Assembly (NCBI GenBank): GCA_937995825.1
Contig: CALKJO010000003.1
Location: forward strand, 186,001-250,000
From: an uncultured Anaerolineae bacterium
GTDB taxonomy: Bacteria > Chloroflexota > Anaerolineae > Aggregatilineales > Phototrophicaceae
DNA length: 64,000 nt
Direction of reading: 5' to 3'
Shown here: piece by piece, positions 8,830 through 17,584 of the stretch
Layout of the letters: the number at the start of each line of letters is the position of its first letter
Position numbering within the stretch: position 1 is the stretch's first letter
The notes under the pieces: model-generated
Told to the model about the DNA's origin: nothing
Database searches by the model: none
The model's input: the letters and a program-made list of their open reading frames with translations, nothing else
Translations under genes and position numbers: made by a program

Positions 8830-9592
8830 TCGCCAGCCCTAAGACACCAATGCCACCCAAGACCATAATCGGGACAATCGGCGGGATGCCGCCGGTCTGA
8901 TTGCTGCTAACGGGCGCGGGCGGCTCACTGATACCGTCTGGCGCTGGCTGAGTCGGCATGAAAACCATGCCCGCCGGATACGTATAGGTTGGCAGAATCA
9001 TCCCTGGTTCACCGCTCTCGCTGCTGAGCGCCGCACCGCCCGCGCTTGGCGGCGCCGCAATCACGCGGGCATTCGCCGTTGCGGTTAGCAAACCGCCCGG
9101 TGTAAGGGTGACGGCGGCAAGGGTCTGAGTCACAGCAAGGATAGCGGGATTGATGGGCGGCTGAGCGCTTAGATCGACCACTGGAATCGCATTTGCATCC
9201 CCATAAATGGTGACCAGATCGCCGTAAACCCAGCCGCGTCCATTGGGCGAGTCTGGATACTGAAATTGATACCAGTTGACAAACCGCCCAGTCACATTGT
9301 AGACCTCGCCAACGCGAATCTGCCCGATGATGTTGCCAAATGCCCCTGAGGCATCCGTTGATGGCAAGTCACGCACATTAGCCGTCTGAAGCGGCTCTAA
9401 GCGCACCGATGGCGTCGGCTGAGGCGTCCATGTCGCGGTTGACTGAATGGAAAACTGCGCCTGAGGCTGCTGCTGAAACACGCCAGAGAGATCGACAGGA
9501 GCCGGCGTTGAGGTCGCAATCTCCTGCGCGCTCACATTAGCTGTCCACATCAGCGCACTCACGATCACAAGCGCGATAACAATCGATTTCAT
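8810..9592 (-). CDS. exported SH3-domain protein with C-terminal membrane anchor
   Basis: A 260-residue protein with a signal peptide (MKSIVIALVIVSALMW..., cleavage likely after VSA), a Thr/Pro/Gln-rich spacer, and a bacterial SH3-like (SH3b) domain at about 68-130 (TANVRDLPS..., IIGQIRVGEVYNVTGR, WYQFQYP, GRGWVYGDLV). A low-complexity region follows, then a C-terminal hydrophobic helix ending in SSVRR (about 235-260), a membrane anchor with a positive stop. SH3b domains often bind peptidoglycan, so a wall-associated role is inferred. It is the last of three minus-strand envelope genes (8,810-12,481). Its 3' end overlaps menE by 20 nt. Confidence 0.7.
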   Translation of the reverse strand: MKSIVIALVIVSALMWTANVSAQEIATSTPAPVDLSGVFQQQPQAQFSIQSTATWTPQPTPSVRLEPLQTANVRDLPSTDASGAFGNIIGQIRVGEVYNVTGRFVNWYQFQYPDSPNGRGWVYGDLVTIYGDANAIPVVDLSAQPPINPAILAVTQTLAAVTLTPGGLLTATANARVIAAPPSAGGAALSSESGEPGMILPTYTYPAGMVFMPTQPAPDGISEPPAPVSSNQTGGIPPIVPIMVLGGIGVLGLAISSVRR

Positions 9593-9625
9593 CGTCTTAG
9601 CCTGAAAGCCTGAAACTCAATCAAC

Positions 9626-11161
9626 TCACCAAGAAACCCGATTCTCCAGCACGCCGCGAAACTGCTCGGCAATCCGTTCTGCCCCATCTTTGACCAGAAA
9701 GCCCTGATATTCCTGATTGGGCAGTGCGACCACTGTCCATCCGTTCAGCACAAAATCTGCCCTTGCATAGTCGGAGGGACAATTCGGGCAGGAAGCGGGA
9801 ATCCATTCGCCATTATACCGCCGCGCGATGTGGATATGAGTCCCATTCGAGAATCCGCCTTCACAGCTTGGTCTGCCGATACGATCTCCAAGATTGACCT
9901 GAGTTCCTGGAGCGATTCGATCCTGAGCCGCGATATGCAGATACAGCACCGACCAGCCGGTCGATTCGTCACCATCACCATCCAGATCGAGGATGACAAT
10001 GCCTTCATCCGTCCGCGCAATGATACCGGGGGCAACCGCCGTGGCGAAGTAGTCAGAGACGTAACATGAGCTGGTTTTATTTGACAGTTCATCCGGCGGC
10101 GCGAAGTCGATGGCAGCCCAAGCGCTTCCTGAACCCCATCCCCCATGTGCGCCGCCGGTGAAAAACCACGTCTCACCCTGCGCAAAGGGCAGGCCGAAGG
10201 TCGGCTGCTGGATTCCCAACGGGACAAGCGGCTCGGTGGCATCGAGAAATGGATCGCCAAAGAGCTGAAAGTAAGTCTGATACAAGCCTTCGGCGCTGAC
10301 CTGGCTTTGCCAAGATACTGCGTCATTGTTGAGCGCCAGCATGAACTGAACGCCAACTGTGCCTGCGTTCAAATCGCGCGCGATCAGCAAGCGAGTCCCA
10401 TCAGTGAATTCGAGGCGGCTCAATGTCCCTTGTTTCCAGCCGTAATAGCCGCGATTGAGATTATCCGCCGCCCAGATGAGCTGACGATATAAACCCTTGC
10501 GTTCGATGCCGGATGCAGTCGCTGGCGCGCCGAGCGGAAAGTTGCGGCGCTGCTCATTGGGAAGAATTGTAGTCAGCCAGCCCGCCTTGAATTCCAGCAG
10601 CGCCAGCAGCAGCCTGGGATCGACGCTGTATTCTAATGAAACGCGCCGCACAACCGCCGCGCCTGGTAAGATCGCGCCATTGACATTATCAAAGGCGACG
10701 CGGATATAGCCGATCTGAGAACCCACAAAACGATCTATGTCAAACTGCGCACTCCCCGGCGCGCGCACGAGCCGGCTGTCCGGGATGATCCTGAAGCGGC
10801 TCCCCTCCTGCGTTGGCTGCGCAGGCAGTATGATCTGCTGACCCACAAACAGCATATCGGGATTGGCGATGGAGTTCAGACGCAGCAGCGTTTCTAAAGT
10901 CGTTCCAGCGGAGAGCGCGATTCCGGTCAGCGTATCGCCAGGGCGGACAGTGTAGATTTCGCCTGCTGCTAACGGACTGCCTACGCGCGTCGGGTCAGGA
11001 ATCGGCGCGGGAGCCGATGTCGAAGAAGGTGTGAATGTCGCTTGAGCGAGCCGCGGGGTCGAAGACGGTTCCGGCGTTGCGGTGATGTAGATCACATTGG
11101 GCGCGCTCTGAAGGCAAGCGGTCAGTGCCAGCGCGCTCAAGATCAGCCAGATACGTCGCAT
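9626..11161 (-). CDS. lipoprotein with LysM and M23-type peptidase domains
   Basis: A 511-residue lipoprotein with a lipobox LTAC at Cys16, a Pro/Thr/Ser-rich linker, and a LysM domain at about 70-116 (IYTVRPGDTLTGIALSAGTT... GQQIILP). A middle region of unknown fold precedes a C-terminal LytM/M23-like domain. In that domain the second zinc motif is present (THIHIARR) and YLHIAA matches the usual Y-x-H strand. The first motif, normally H-x-x-x-D, reads AWAAIDFAP, with Trp in the His position. The nearby HGGWGSGS segment could supply another ligand, so activity is uncertain. The protein probably acts on or binds peptidoglycan at the outer face of the membrane. Confidence 0.75.
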   Translation of the reverse strand: MRRIWLILSALALTACLQSAPNVIYITATPEPSSTPRLAQATFTPSSTSAPAPIPDPTRVGSPLAAGEIYTVRPGDTLTGIALSAGTTLETLLRLNSIANPDMLFVGQQIILPAQPTQEGSRFRIIPDSRLVRAPGSAQFDIDRFVGSQIGYIRVAFDNVNGAILPGAAVVRRVSLEYSVDPRLLLALLEFKAGWLTTILPNEQRRNFPLGAPATASGIERKGLYRQLIWAADNLNRGYYGWKQGTLSRLEFTDGTRLLIARDLNAGTVGVQFMLALNNDAVSWQSQVSAEGLYQTYFQLFGDPFLDATEPLVPLGIQQPTFGLPFAQGETWFFTGGAHGGWGSGSAWAAIDFAPPDELSNKTSSCYVSDYFATAVAPGIIARTDEGIVILDLDGDGDESTGWSVLYLHIAAQDRIAPGTQVNLGDRIGRPSCEGGFSNGTHIHIARRYNGEWIPASCPNCPSDYARADFVLNGWTVVALPNQEYQGFLVKDGAERIAEQFRGVLENRVSW

Positions 11162-11167
11162 CGAACC

Positions 11168-12481
11168 CTAACTGAAACTCCAAATGCCGATGAAGCCATC
11201 CGCGATATTGAGCGGGATAGAAACCGCGCGCGTCGTGTCGAGGATGCTGACAAAGCTCTGCCCATCCGGCGCAACCTCTCCATATACCAGATGCGTGCTG
11301 CTTGGCGACCAGAGCCGATGGCTCTGGGCAAACTGATCGTAAAAGCTGAGCAGGTAGATCATCTCGCGCGTCGGGACAAAAGCGCCATATCGCCACGTTT
11401 CTTGAGTGTCGATGTCGATGACAGACCAGGCTAAGCCGGGAGTCTGCCCTTGCACCAGCGTTTTCAACAGTTCCGACTTGTTTTCGAAAGCATTGAACGA
11501 GCCGGGCGTGTTCGCGAGCGTGATGTAGGCGATGCGCTCACTGTTGGGCGACCAGAAAAATGCCAGCACGCCGCTCACCACCGTGCGCGCGAGGCGTTCT
11601 CCGCTGACTGCATCGATAACCACTAAGGCGCCCTGACGATCCACATAGGCGATCCGGTTGCCATTCGGTGACCAAGCGAAATAAACGGGTCCGCGCAGCC
11701 CAAAGACGAGGGTCTCTATCTCGTCACCCATCGCGATGACGAGATCGGTGGTCGTGGGGTCTGCGCCATCCTGACCGAACAGCAAACGATCATCTACTGG
11801 AGACCATGCTGGCGCCGCAAATGCCCCCGGCATGTCTGACACTGCGCTGATCACCTGTCCCAAACTGCGATCATGGACTTCAATGCGCGCTTGGTTACGA
11901 TGCCACAGTATCCGTTCACCGTTCGGACTCCAGCTAAAATAGAAAGGTGCCCCCTGTCCGATAGTGCTGACTTGGGCGTCGCTCTGTGGTATATCGCGCA
12001 CAACGTCGATGTTGAAGCCGTTTGGCGTCCCCATCAGCACAGCCAATTCACGGCAGTCACCCTCCCCACTACAGCTCTGCGGCGACCAGTAAGCATAGGT
12101 GAACGATTTATCTGAGGTCTCATAACGCAAAACACCAGGCGTCTGCGCATCCGGTGAGATAAATACCGATGTTGTGGTTGTACCGGCGCGCGTCAGGCGG
12201 GTCTGAAAGTAGGCGAGCCGTCCATCGGTTGACCAAGTGGGCCACTGGTAAATCAGGGCGCTGTCTCGTTGGATGCCCGCATCGGCAGTCAGTTGAATAA
12301 CAGCGTTGGTCTCGCGTGCAATCGTATAGACATTCAGATCAGCGCCGATATAAGCGATGTATCCGGGAAGCTGCGGGAACGTCGGCGTGCGCTCACTTTG
12401 CGCGCCTCCACGCTGAGCCGACACACTGAGCGTCAGCAGCCCAATCCAAACCATCATTAAAAGACGGTTTAAGTAGTGCAT
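11168..12481 (-). CDS. exported TolB-like beta-propeller protein
   Basis: A 437-residue protein with an N-terminal signal peptide (YLNRLLMMVWIGLLTLSVSA, cleaved before Q). It has repeated WD40-like/TolB propeller blades, each with a W-S-P-N/D-G or similar turn: YQWPTWSTDGRLAY, FYFSWSPNGERILW, APAWSPVDDRLLF, VYFAWSPNGNRIAY, LAFFWSPNSERIAY and LWSPSSTHLVY. No catalytic signature is visible. It is the first gene of a tight minus-strand set with the LysM/M23 lipoprotein (6 nt downstream) and the SH3 protein, suggesting joint action at the cell surface. The substrate or partner is unknown. Confidence 0.75.
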   Translation of the reverse strand: MHYLNRLLMMVWIGLLTLSVSAQRGGAQSERTPTFPQLPGYIAYIGADLNVYTIARETNAVIQLTADAGIQRDSALIYQWPTWSTDGRLAYFQTRLTRAGTTTTSVFISPDAQTPGVLRYETSDKSFTYAYWSPQSCSGEGDCRELAVLMGTPNGFNIDVVRDIPQSDAQVSTIGQGAPFYFSWSPNGERILWHRNQARIEVHDRSLGQVISAVSDMPGAFAAPAWSPVDDRLLFGQDGADPTTTDLVIAMGDEIETLVFGLRGPVYFAWSPNGNRIAYVDRQGALVVIDAVSGERLARTVVSGVLAFFWSPNSERIAYITLANTPGSFNAFENKSELLKTLVQGQTPGLAWSVIDIDTQETWRYGAFVPTREMIYLLSFYDQFAQSHRLWSPSSTHLVYGEVAPDGQSFVSILDTTRAVSIPLNIADGFIGIWSFS

Positions 12482-12559
12482 GAAGTGACCCCTATCTCAT
12501 CTTATTTGAAACTCGATTTTACGATTGATATGCAGATCGGTCAAAGTCTTGTTTTTCAG

Positions 12560-12588
12560 TTGAGCGACGCGTCCCATTACGCTAGAAT
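12560..12588 (+). promoter_or_regulatory. sigma70-type promoter for the DsbA-like gene
   Basis: TTGAGC (12560-12565) and TAGAAT (12583-12588) are separated by exactly 17 nt, a good housekeeping-type -35/-10 pair. They sit 38 nt upstream of the start codon at 12627, between divergent genes. Confidence 0.6.
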
Positions 12589-12626
12589 GGACGGAGGTTT
12601 AAAGTTAGGAGCGTCTGCGCAACTCC

Positions 12627-13313
12627 ATGAACACAAAACAGAGGCAAAGCACAATCATACTCGGTGTGGTCGTGATTACCGTGATTGCGGTCGGGATCGC
12701 GATTGCCGCATCGGGTCAATTCAACACTACTGCGATCAATCTCAACACTATTCCGAAATCGCGCGGCGCCGATGGGGCGTTTATGCTGGGCGATCCAGAC
12801 GCGCCAATCACAATTATCGAATTCGCGGACTACGCCTGCCCGCATTGTCAGACGTATCATTCGGAAATCACGCGCTTTATTAAGAATTACGTCGAGACGG
12901 GGCGCGCCGCTTTTGAATATCGCAGTTTTCCGACTGCGGGCGGCACACTGACCGTGTTCACATCTCAGATCGCTGAGTGCATCGACAACGAACGTCCAGG
13001 CGCTTTCTGGGAAGCCTATAAACGCTTCTATGATCTGGCAGGGACAGCACGCTATAACCAGGATGCGGCGCGCATTGTCGCCAACGAACTTGGCATGAAT
13101 TACACTGCGCTTTTGCGCTGCCAGCCCAATGCACAACAGGTGAATATCGATACTCAATTCGGTCAAACCTATGGCGTGAGCGGAACGCCAGCGGTGATGA
13201 TGCGTGTCGGCAGCGGCGCGCCGCAGTGGATCACACATAACGGCGTGACGTACAATCGCGGACCCGTCCCCTATGATGTTTTAGCAGCGGTCGTCAGCAG
13301 CTTCAGTTCATAG
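12627..13313 (+). CDS. membrane-anchored DsbA-like thiol-disulfide oxidoreductase
   Basis: A 228-residue protein with one N-terminal membrane helix (about 9-29) and an extracytoplasmic thioredoxin fold of the DsbA/DSBA_2-4 type. The active site is ACPHC (Cys71, Cys74) after IIEFADY, and the cis-proline loop is GVSGTPAVMM near residue 190. The inserted helical domain contains two further cysteines (AECIDNE and LLRCQP). It probably forms or isomerises disulfides in exported proteins. No DsbB or VKOR partner gene is adjacent. The ATG lies in a region with only a distant GGAG, so the start is less certain than the fold. Confidence 0.85.
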   Translation: MNTKQRQSTIILGVVVITVIAVGIAIAASGQFNTTAINLNTIPKSRGADGAFMLGDPDAPITIIEFADYACPHCQTYHSEITRFIKNYVETGRAAFEYRSFPTAGGTLTVFTSQIAECIDNERPGAFWEAYKRFYDLAGTARYNQDAARIVANELGMNYTALLRCQPNAQQVNIDTQFGQTYGVSGTPAVMMRVGSGAPQWITHNGVTYNRGPVPYDVLAAVVSSFSS

Positions 13314-13393
13314 CGCAGTTCGGATCACCGTAGGGTGCTGCCTTGCATCCTCCGGCGCTCAATAAGCAGTGATCGGCTGAGGAATGAAGGCTC

Positions 13394-14095
13394 ATGACGC
13401 ATTCGGCTACATCCCCATGCTTTCCGGTGACCGTTGAGACCGCGATTTTCACCTTGTTTCAGCGCGATCTAAAAGTCTGTCTGTTTCCGTGCAATCAGCC
13501 GCCGTTTGAGGGAAGCTGGATGCTCCCGTCTGTGATGCCTGCCGAGACCGAGTCGCTGGATGATGCTGCACAGCGCTGCATTTTCAGTATTATCGGGGCG
13601 GGCAGCGACTCGGAGAGCGATCCCTTTTTTCAGCAGCTCTACAGTTTCGGCGCGCCTGATCGCGACCCGAGAGGACGCACCATCAGCATCGCCTATTTCG
13701 CGTTGGTCGCTAAGGATCGTCTGCCCGAACACATATTGGACGGCACAAATGCGCCGCTAGCGTGGCACAGCGCCTACCGTCCGCCGCCGCTGGCGTTCGA
13801 CCACAGCGAAATTCTAAGCTATGCCCTCACCCGACTGCGCTACAAGATCGAATATTCCGCTGTCGCTTTCCAATTGATGCCGGAGGAATTCACCCTACGC
13901 GAGCTTCAGGACGCCTATATGATCATTCTCAATGATCAAAAGCTCGATAAAGCTAATTTCCGTAAGAAAATCCGTGAGGCGAACATCGTTGAGCCAAGCA
14001 ACCGCTTTCGGGAGACCGGCGGACGCCCCGCCAGCCTGTTTCGCTTTCGCAAAGATGCCAAACTGGAAATCAAGACACGCCGCTTTTTCCCATAA
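13394..14095 (+). CDS. nrtR: NrtR-family Nudix/winged-helix transcriptional regulator
   Basis: A 233-residue protein combining an N-terminal Nudix fold with a C-terminal winged helix. The Nudix box is degenerate: [23 protein letters not shown] lacks the R-E-x-x-E-E core, so hydrolysis is unlikely. NrtR marks include [49 protein letters not shown] and [10 protein letters not shown]. NrtR proteins sense ADP-ribose-type ligands and regulate NAD metabolism genes. No NAD biosynthesis gene is adjacent, so its targets lie elsewhere or it controls itself and downstream mtnA. The gap of 80 bp upstream holds no clear site. Confidence 0.78.
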   Translation: MTHSATSPCFPVTVETAIFTLFQRDLKVCLFPCNQPPFEGSWMLPSVMPAETESLDDAAQRCIFSIIGAGSDSESDPFFQQLYSFGAPDRDPRGRTISIAYFALVAKDRLPEHILDGTNAPLAWHSAYRPPPLAFDHSEILSYALTRLRYKIEYSAVAFQLMPEEFTLRELQDAYMIILNDQKLDKANFRKKIREANIVEPSNRFRETGGRPASLFRFRKDAKLEIKTRRFFP

Positions 14096-14157
14096 TTCGA
14101 GGCGCAGCCGCTCAAGATGGCGTTCAACAGCCAAGTATTGCAGAAAAGAGACCGAAC

Positions 14158-15210
14158 ATGAGAACTGTAGAATGGATCGATAATCACGTCGCCATGATCG
14201 ATCAGCGTCAGCTCCCCTGGGAACTGACCATGGTCAACCTTTACACCTATCAGGAAGTGGCGGAGGCAATTGCCAACATGACGGTGCGCGGCGCACCTGC
14301 TATTGGCGCATCCGCTGGCTTTGGCATGGCGCTGGCTGCCATGACGAGCAGTGCGACAACCGTAGAGGCGCTCCTTGCTGATTTACGGGAAGCTGGGCGT
14401 GTTCTGAAGGCATCGCGCCCGACGGCTGTCAATCTCGCCTGGGCAGTTGATCGGCTTCTTGCGCTCGCGCACAACAATACTGGCTCACACCTGGATGATC
14501 TGCGCGCTTCGCTTCTGCGCGAGGCGCAGCGGATCGCCGATGAAGATGTTGAGATCAACCGACGTATGGGCTATATCGGCGCTGAGTTAGTGAAAGATGG
14601 CGATACCATCCTCCATCACTGCAACACTGGCGCACTGGCAACCGTTGATTTCGGCACGGCGCTCGGCGTGATTCGCGCTGCTCATGAGCAGGGCAAGCGC
14701 ATCCATGTCCTGCTCGACGAGACACGTCCGCGCTTACAAGGCGCGCGGCTGAGCGCCTGGGAGCTGGAGCAGCTCGGCGTTTCATACGACATTATCCCCG
14801 ACACAGCGGCAGGTTTCTATATGCAGCGGGGTGAGATCAAGCTGTGTCTGGTCGGAGCGGATCGGGTGGCAGCCAATGGGGACTTTGCCAACAAGATCGG
14901 CACATATCAGGTGGCGGTGCTGGCAAAAGAGAATGGCATTCCATTTTACACGGTCGCGCCCACGTCAACCATCGATCTGAGCCTTGCCAGCGGCGCTGAA
15001 ATCCCTATCGAAGAACGGGATAAAGGCGAAGTCCTGCATCCGTATGGCTTAGCGCTTGTGCCAGCGCACTATCATGCGCGCAACCCCGCCTTCGATGTCA
15101 CACCGCACCGTTATTTAAGCGGAATTATCACAGAAAATGGGATTGCGCGCCCCGATTTTGTCGAGTCGCTGCGCGCGATAGTCATGGCAGGTCAGACTCA
15201 GGTTGGCTAA
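14158..15210 (+). CDS. mtnA: methylthioribose-1-phosphate isomerase
   Basis: A 350-residue enzyme of the eIF2B-related family that isomerises 5-methylthioribose-1-phosphate to the ribulose form in methionine salvage. Seen are [17 protein letters not shown], the active-site Cys in [27 protein letters not shown], the catalytic Asp in [18 protein letters not shown], and the C-terminal ITENGI. The length and motifs match MtnA rather than aIF2B or ribose-1,5-bisphosphate isomerase. No other methionine-salvage gene is in the window. The spacing to the Nudix regulator is 62 bp, so cotranscription is possible. Confidence 0.92.
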   Translation: MRTVEWIDNHVAMIDQRQLPWELTMVNLYTYQEVAEAIANMTVRGAPAIGASAGFGMALAAMTSSATTVEALLADLREAGRVLKASRPTAVNLAWAVDRLLALAHNNTGSHLDDLRASLLREAQRIADEDVEINRRMGYIGAELVKDGDTILHHCNTGALATVDFGTALGVIRAAHEQGKRIHVLLDETRPRLQGARLSAWELEQLGVSYDIIPDTAAGFYMQRGEIKLCLVGADRVAANGDFANKIGTYQVAVLAKENGIPFYTVAPTSTIDLSLASGAEIPIEERDKGEVLHPYGLALVPAHYHARNPAFDVTPHRYLSGIITENGIARPDFVESLRAIVMAGQTQVG

Positions 15211-15245
15211 AAGCGGGCTGCAAGTAAATTAGGTAGGTCTTCTGA

Positions 15246-16805
15246 ATGCGCATAACGGTCTGGATACTCGGCGATCAACTTCTTGAAGATCATGTTGCCC
15301 TTGACTATGCGAAGGGATATGGCGATCACGAACACATCCGTGTGCTGATGATTGAGAGCCGAAAACAGACCTCCCGACTGCCCCACCAGCGCAAGAAGCT
15401 TGTGCTGCTGTTCTCTGCGATGCGCCATTACGCTGAGAAACTGCGGCAAAACGGGATTGAAGTCGATTACCGAAGCGCAAACACAACCACAGACGCGCTT
15501 GAAGCGCATCTTGCTGACTTTCAGCCTGACCTGCTAGTCACTATGTCCGCATCGACTTACGCCGGCAGACGGTTTCAGCGCAATCTCCAACAGCGGTTCC
15601 AGACCAGGATGATCCTGCTGCCAAATACGATGTTTCTGGTCGAGTTGTTCAATCCGTATCCCGATCCGCAAGCGGGCAAACGCTATGTGATGGAGAATTT
15701 CTACCGCGAAATGCGGCGGCATCATCGTATTCTGCTGGACGACAGCGATCAGCCCATCGGCGGCATCTGGAATTTCGATCAGGACAATCGAAAGCCGCTT
15801 CCGCGCTCCGTTGTGCCTCCTGAGCCGCTGACTTTTCCCCCTGATAAGCTGACGCAGCAGGTCATGCAGGCAGTCGCGGCACTCGATAACCATGTTGGAA
15901 CAGCTGACGGCTTCGCGCTAGCCGTCACGCATGATGATGCAGAACTTGCTTTGCAGGACTTCATCAATCACCGGCTGGCGAACTTTGGCACTTACGAAGA
16001 CGCGATGAGCGCGCAGCATCATGTCCTGTTTCACTCCGTGCTTTCACCGTATGTCAACATTGGGCTGCTGACGCCGATGCAGATGGTCGAGGCGGCGCTG
16101 CGCGCCTATGAAGCGGGCAGCGCTCCGATCAATGCCGTCGAGGGCTTTATCAGGCAGATCATCGGCTGGCGCGAGTACATCTACTGGCAGTATTGGCGTC
16201 AGATGCCAGCCCTTCAGGATGCCAACGGCTGGCATGGGACGCGCACCATGCCGCGCATGTTTTGGGACGCTGACACGCCGATGAACTGTGTGCATCATGT
16301 CGTCAAGCGCCTGATCGACACAGGTTATACCCACCATATCGAACGGCTGATGGTCATCTGCAATTTCTGCCTGCTGGCGGACGTCGATCCTGGCGAGGTG
16401 GCGGACTGGTTCCTGACCTTTTACGTGGACGCCTATGAATGGGTCGTCTATCCGAATGTGATCGGGATGGGTATGAATGCCGATGGCGGGCAAACCGCGA
16501 CAAAGCCGTATATCGCGTCCGCTAATTACATCCACAAGATGAGCGATTACTGTGGGGACTGCCCTTTCGATCCTAAGCAGCGCATAGGTGAACGCGCCTG
16601 CCCATTCAACTATCTGTACTGGAATTTCATTATCGAACATGAAGCCATGCTTCGTTCCAATCCCCGCCTGGGTAAAAATGTCCTCGGACTGCGCCATCTG
16701 GACGCACATGAGCGGGAGCGCGTTCAAGAACAGGCGCAGGATTTCCTGAACGGATTGGAGCTTTATGAATCCGTGCGCCAGAAGCGCAGGTTAACGCTAA
16801 AATAG
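15246..16805 (+). CDS. iron-sulfur bacterial photolyase/cryptochrome
   Basis: A 519-residue flavoprotein of the FeS-BCP class (CryB/PhrB type), which repairs (6-4) photoproducts or acts as a photoreceptor. The Rossmann-like antenna domain begins MRITVWILGDQLLEDH. The helical FAD domain has FIRQIIGWREYIYW and VYPNVIGMGMNADGG. Candidate [4Fe-4S] ligands are Cys372 or Cys375 in ICNFC, Cys436 and Cys439 in YCGDC, and Cys452 in RACPFN; the 3- and 13-residue spacing of the last three equals that in Agrobacterium PhrB. The start lies 35 nt after mtnA. Light use in this organism is suggested but not shown. Confidence 0.88.
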   Translation: MRITVWILGDQLLEDHVALDYAKGYGDHEHIRVLMIESRKQTSRLPHQRKKLVLLFSAMRHYAEKLRQNGIEVDYRSANTTTDALEAHLADFQPDLLVTMSASTYAGRRFQRNLQQRFQTRMILLPNTMFLVELFNPYPDPQAGKRYVMENFYREMRRHHRILLDDSDQPIGGIWNFDQDNRKPLPRSVVPPEPLTFPPDKLTQQVMQAVAALDNHVGTADGFALAVTHDDAELALQDFINHRLANFGTYEDAMSAQHHVLFHSVLSPYVNIGLLTPMQMVEAALRAYEAGSAPINAVEGFIRQIIGWREYIYWQYWRQMPALQDANGWHGTRTMPRMFWDADTPMNCVHHVVKRLIDTGYTHHIERLMVICNFCLLADVDPGEVADWFLTFYVDAYEWVVYPNVIGMGMNADGGQTATKPYIASANYIHKMSDYCGDCPFDPKQRIGERACPFNYLYWNFIIEHEAMLRSNPRLGKNVLGLRHLDAHERERVQEQAQDFLNGLELYESVRQKRRLTLK

Positions 16806-16836
16806 AGGTATCAGCTTTGTATTGAGAGCAAAATCT

Positions 16837-17496
16837 ATGCAGCGTCTACCTCTGTTTCCGCTCCATTCCGTTCTGTTCCCGGGAATGCCGATCACACTGC
16901 GGATTTTTGAAGAGCGCTACAAGCTCATGATCAATGAGTGCATCGATCAACGCCAGCCGTTTGGCGTTGTGCTGATCAAAAGCGGCTCAGAGGTCAAGGG
17001 ATTGGGGGCAGATGCCGTGCCATACCCGATTGGCTGCACTGCGCAGATCACGCAGATGCAGCCCCTAATCGCTGGGCAGATGAACATCGTCGCGGTTGGG
17101 CGCGAACGCTTCCTGATCCACCGTTTGGAATTCGACCAGCCATATCTAGTGGGTCAGGTGGAGATGCTCCCCCTGCCCAACAATACGCCCATCGAAGTCA
17201 CGCAGGTGGTGCGACAGCTGCGCCCCTGGGTCGAGCGCTACCTAACGCTGCTCGGTCGCGCCGAAAACATCGAGTTCGACTTCAGTCAGCTTCCGCAGGA
17301 CGCGCTGATGCTCACGTATCTATCCGCGTCGCTGATCAAAGTGGAGCTTGAGCAGAAGCAGGCGCTGCTTGAAGCAGAAAATGCACTTGCGCTTGTCCAG
17401 AAAGTACGCAATCATTATCGTAAAGAAGTAACGCTCTTGTCCGCGTTAATGGAACAGGAGACGCAGACCGATCAAGGTCCATTTTCCATAAATTAG
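16837..17496 (+). CDS. LON substrate-binding (PUA-like) domain protein
   Basis: A protein of about 219 residues made only of the N-terminal LON domain: RLPLFPLHSVLFPGMPITLRIFEERYKLMI, GVVLIKSG, VGRERFLI, and a helical tail rich in Leu, Glu and Gln. There is no AAA+ or Ser-Lys protease part. Stand-alone LON-domain proteins are common in Chloroflexota, Cyanobacteria and Actinobacteria; their function is not established. I chose ATG 16837; a TTG at 16822 in the same frame would add five residues. The 88 bp downstream, before the amylosucrase gene, contain only its ribosome site. Confidence 0.85.
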   Translation: MQRLPLFPLHSVLFPGMPITLRIFEERYKLMINECIDQRQPFGVVLIKSGSEVKGLGADAVPYPIGCTAQITQMQPLIAGQMNIVAVGRERFLIHRLEFDQPYLVGQVEMLPLPNNTPIEVTQVVRQLRPWVERYLTLLGRAENIEFDFSQLPQDALMLTYLSASLIKVELEQKQALLEAENALALVQKVRNHYRKEVTLLSALMEQETQTDQGPFSIN

Positions 17497-17584
17497 CGCT
17501 TTTTCGACAAAGCTTCCGTTTTTCCAATGAGCTTGTGCAGCGCAGCCAAGTGGACAGCGCTGGTGTTAGTGATAGGAGGCAGCT

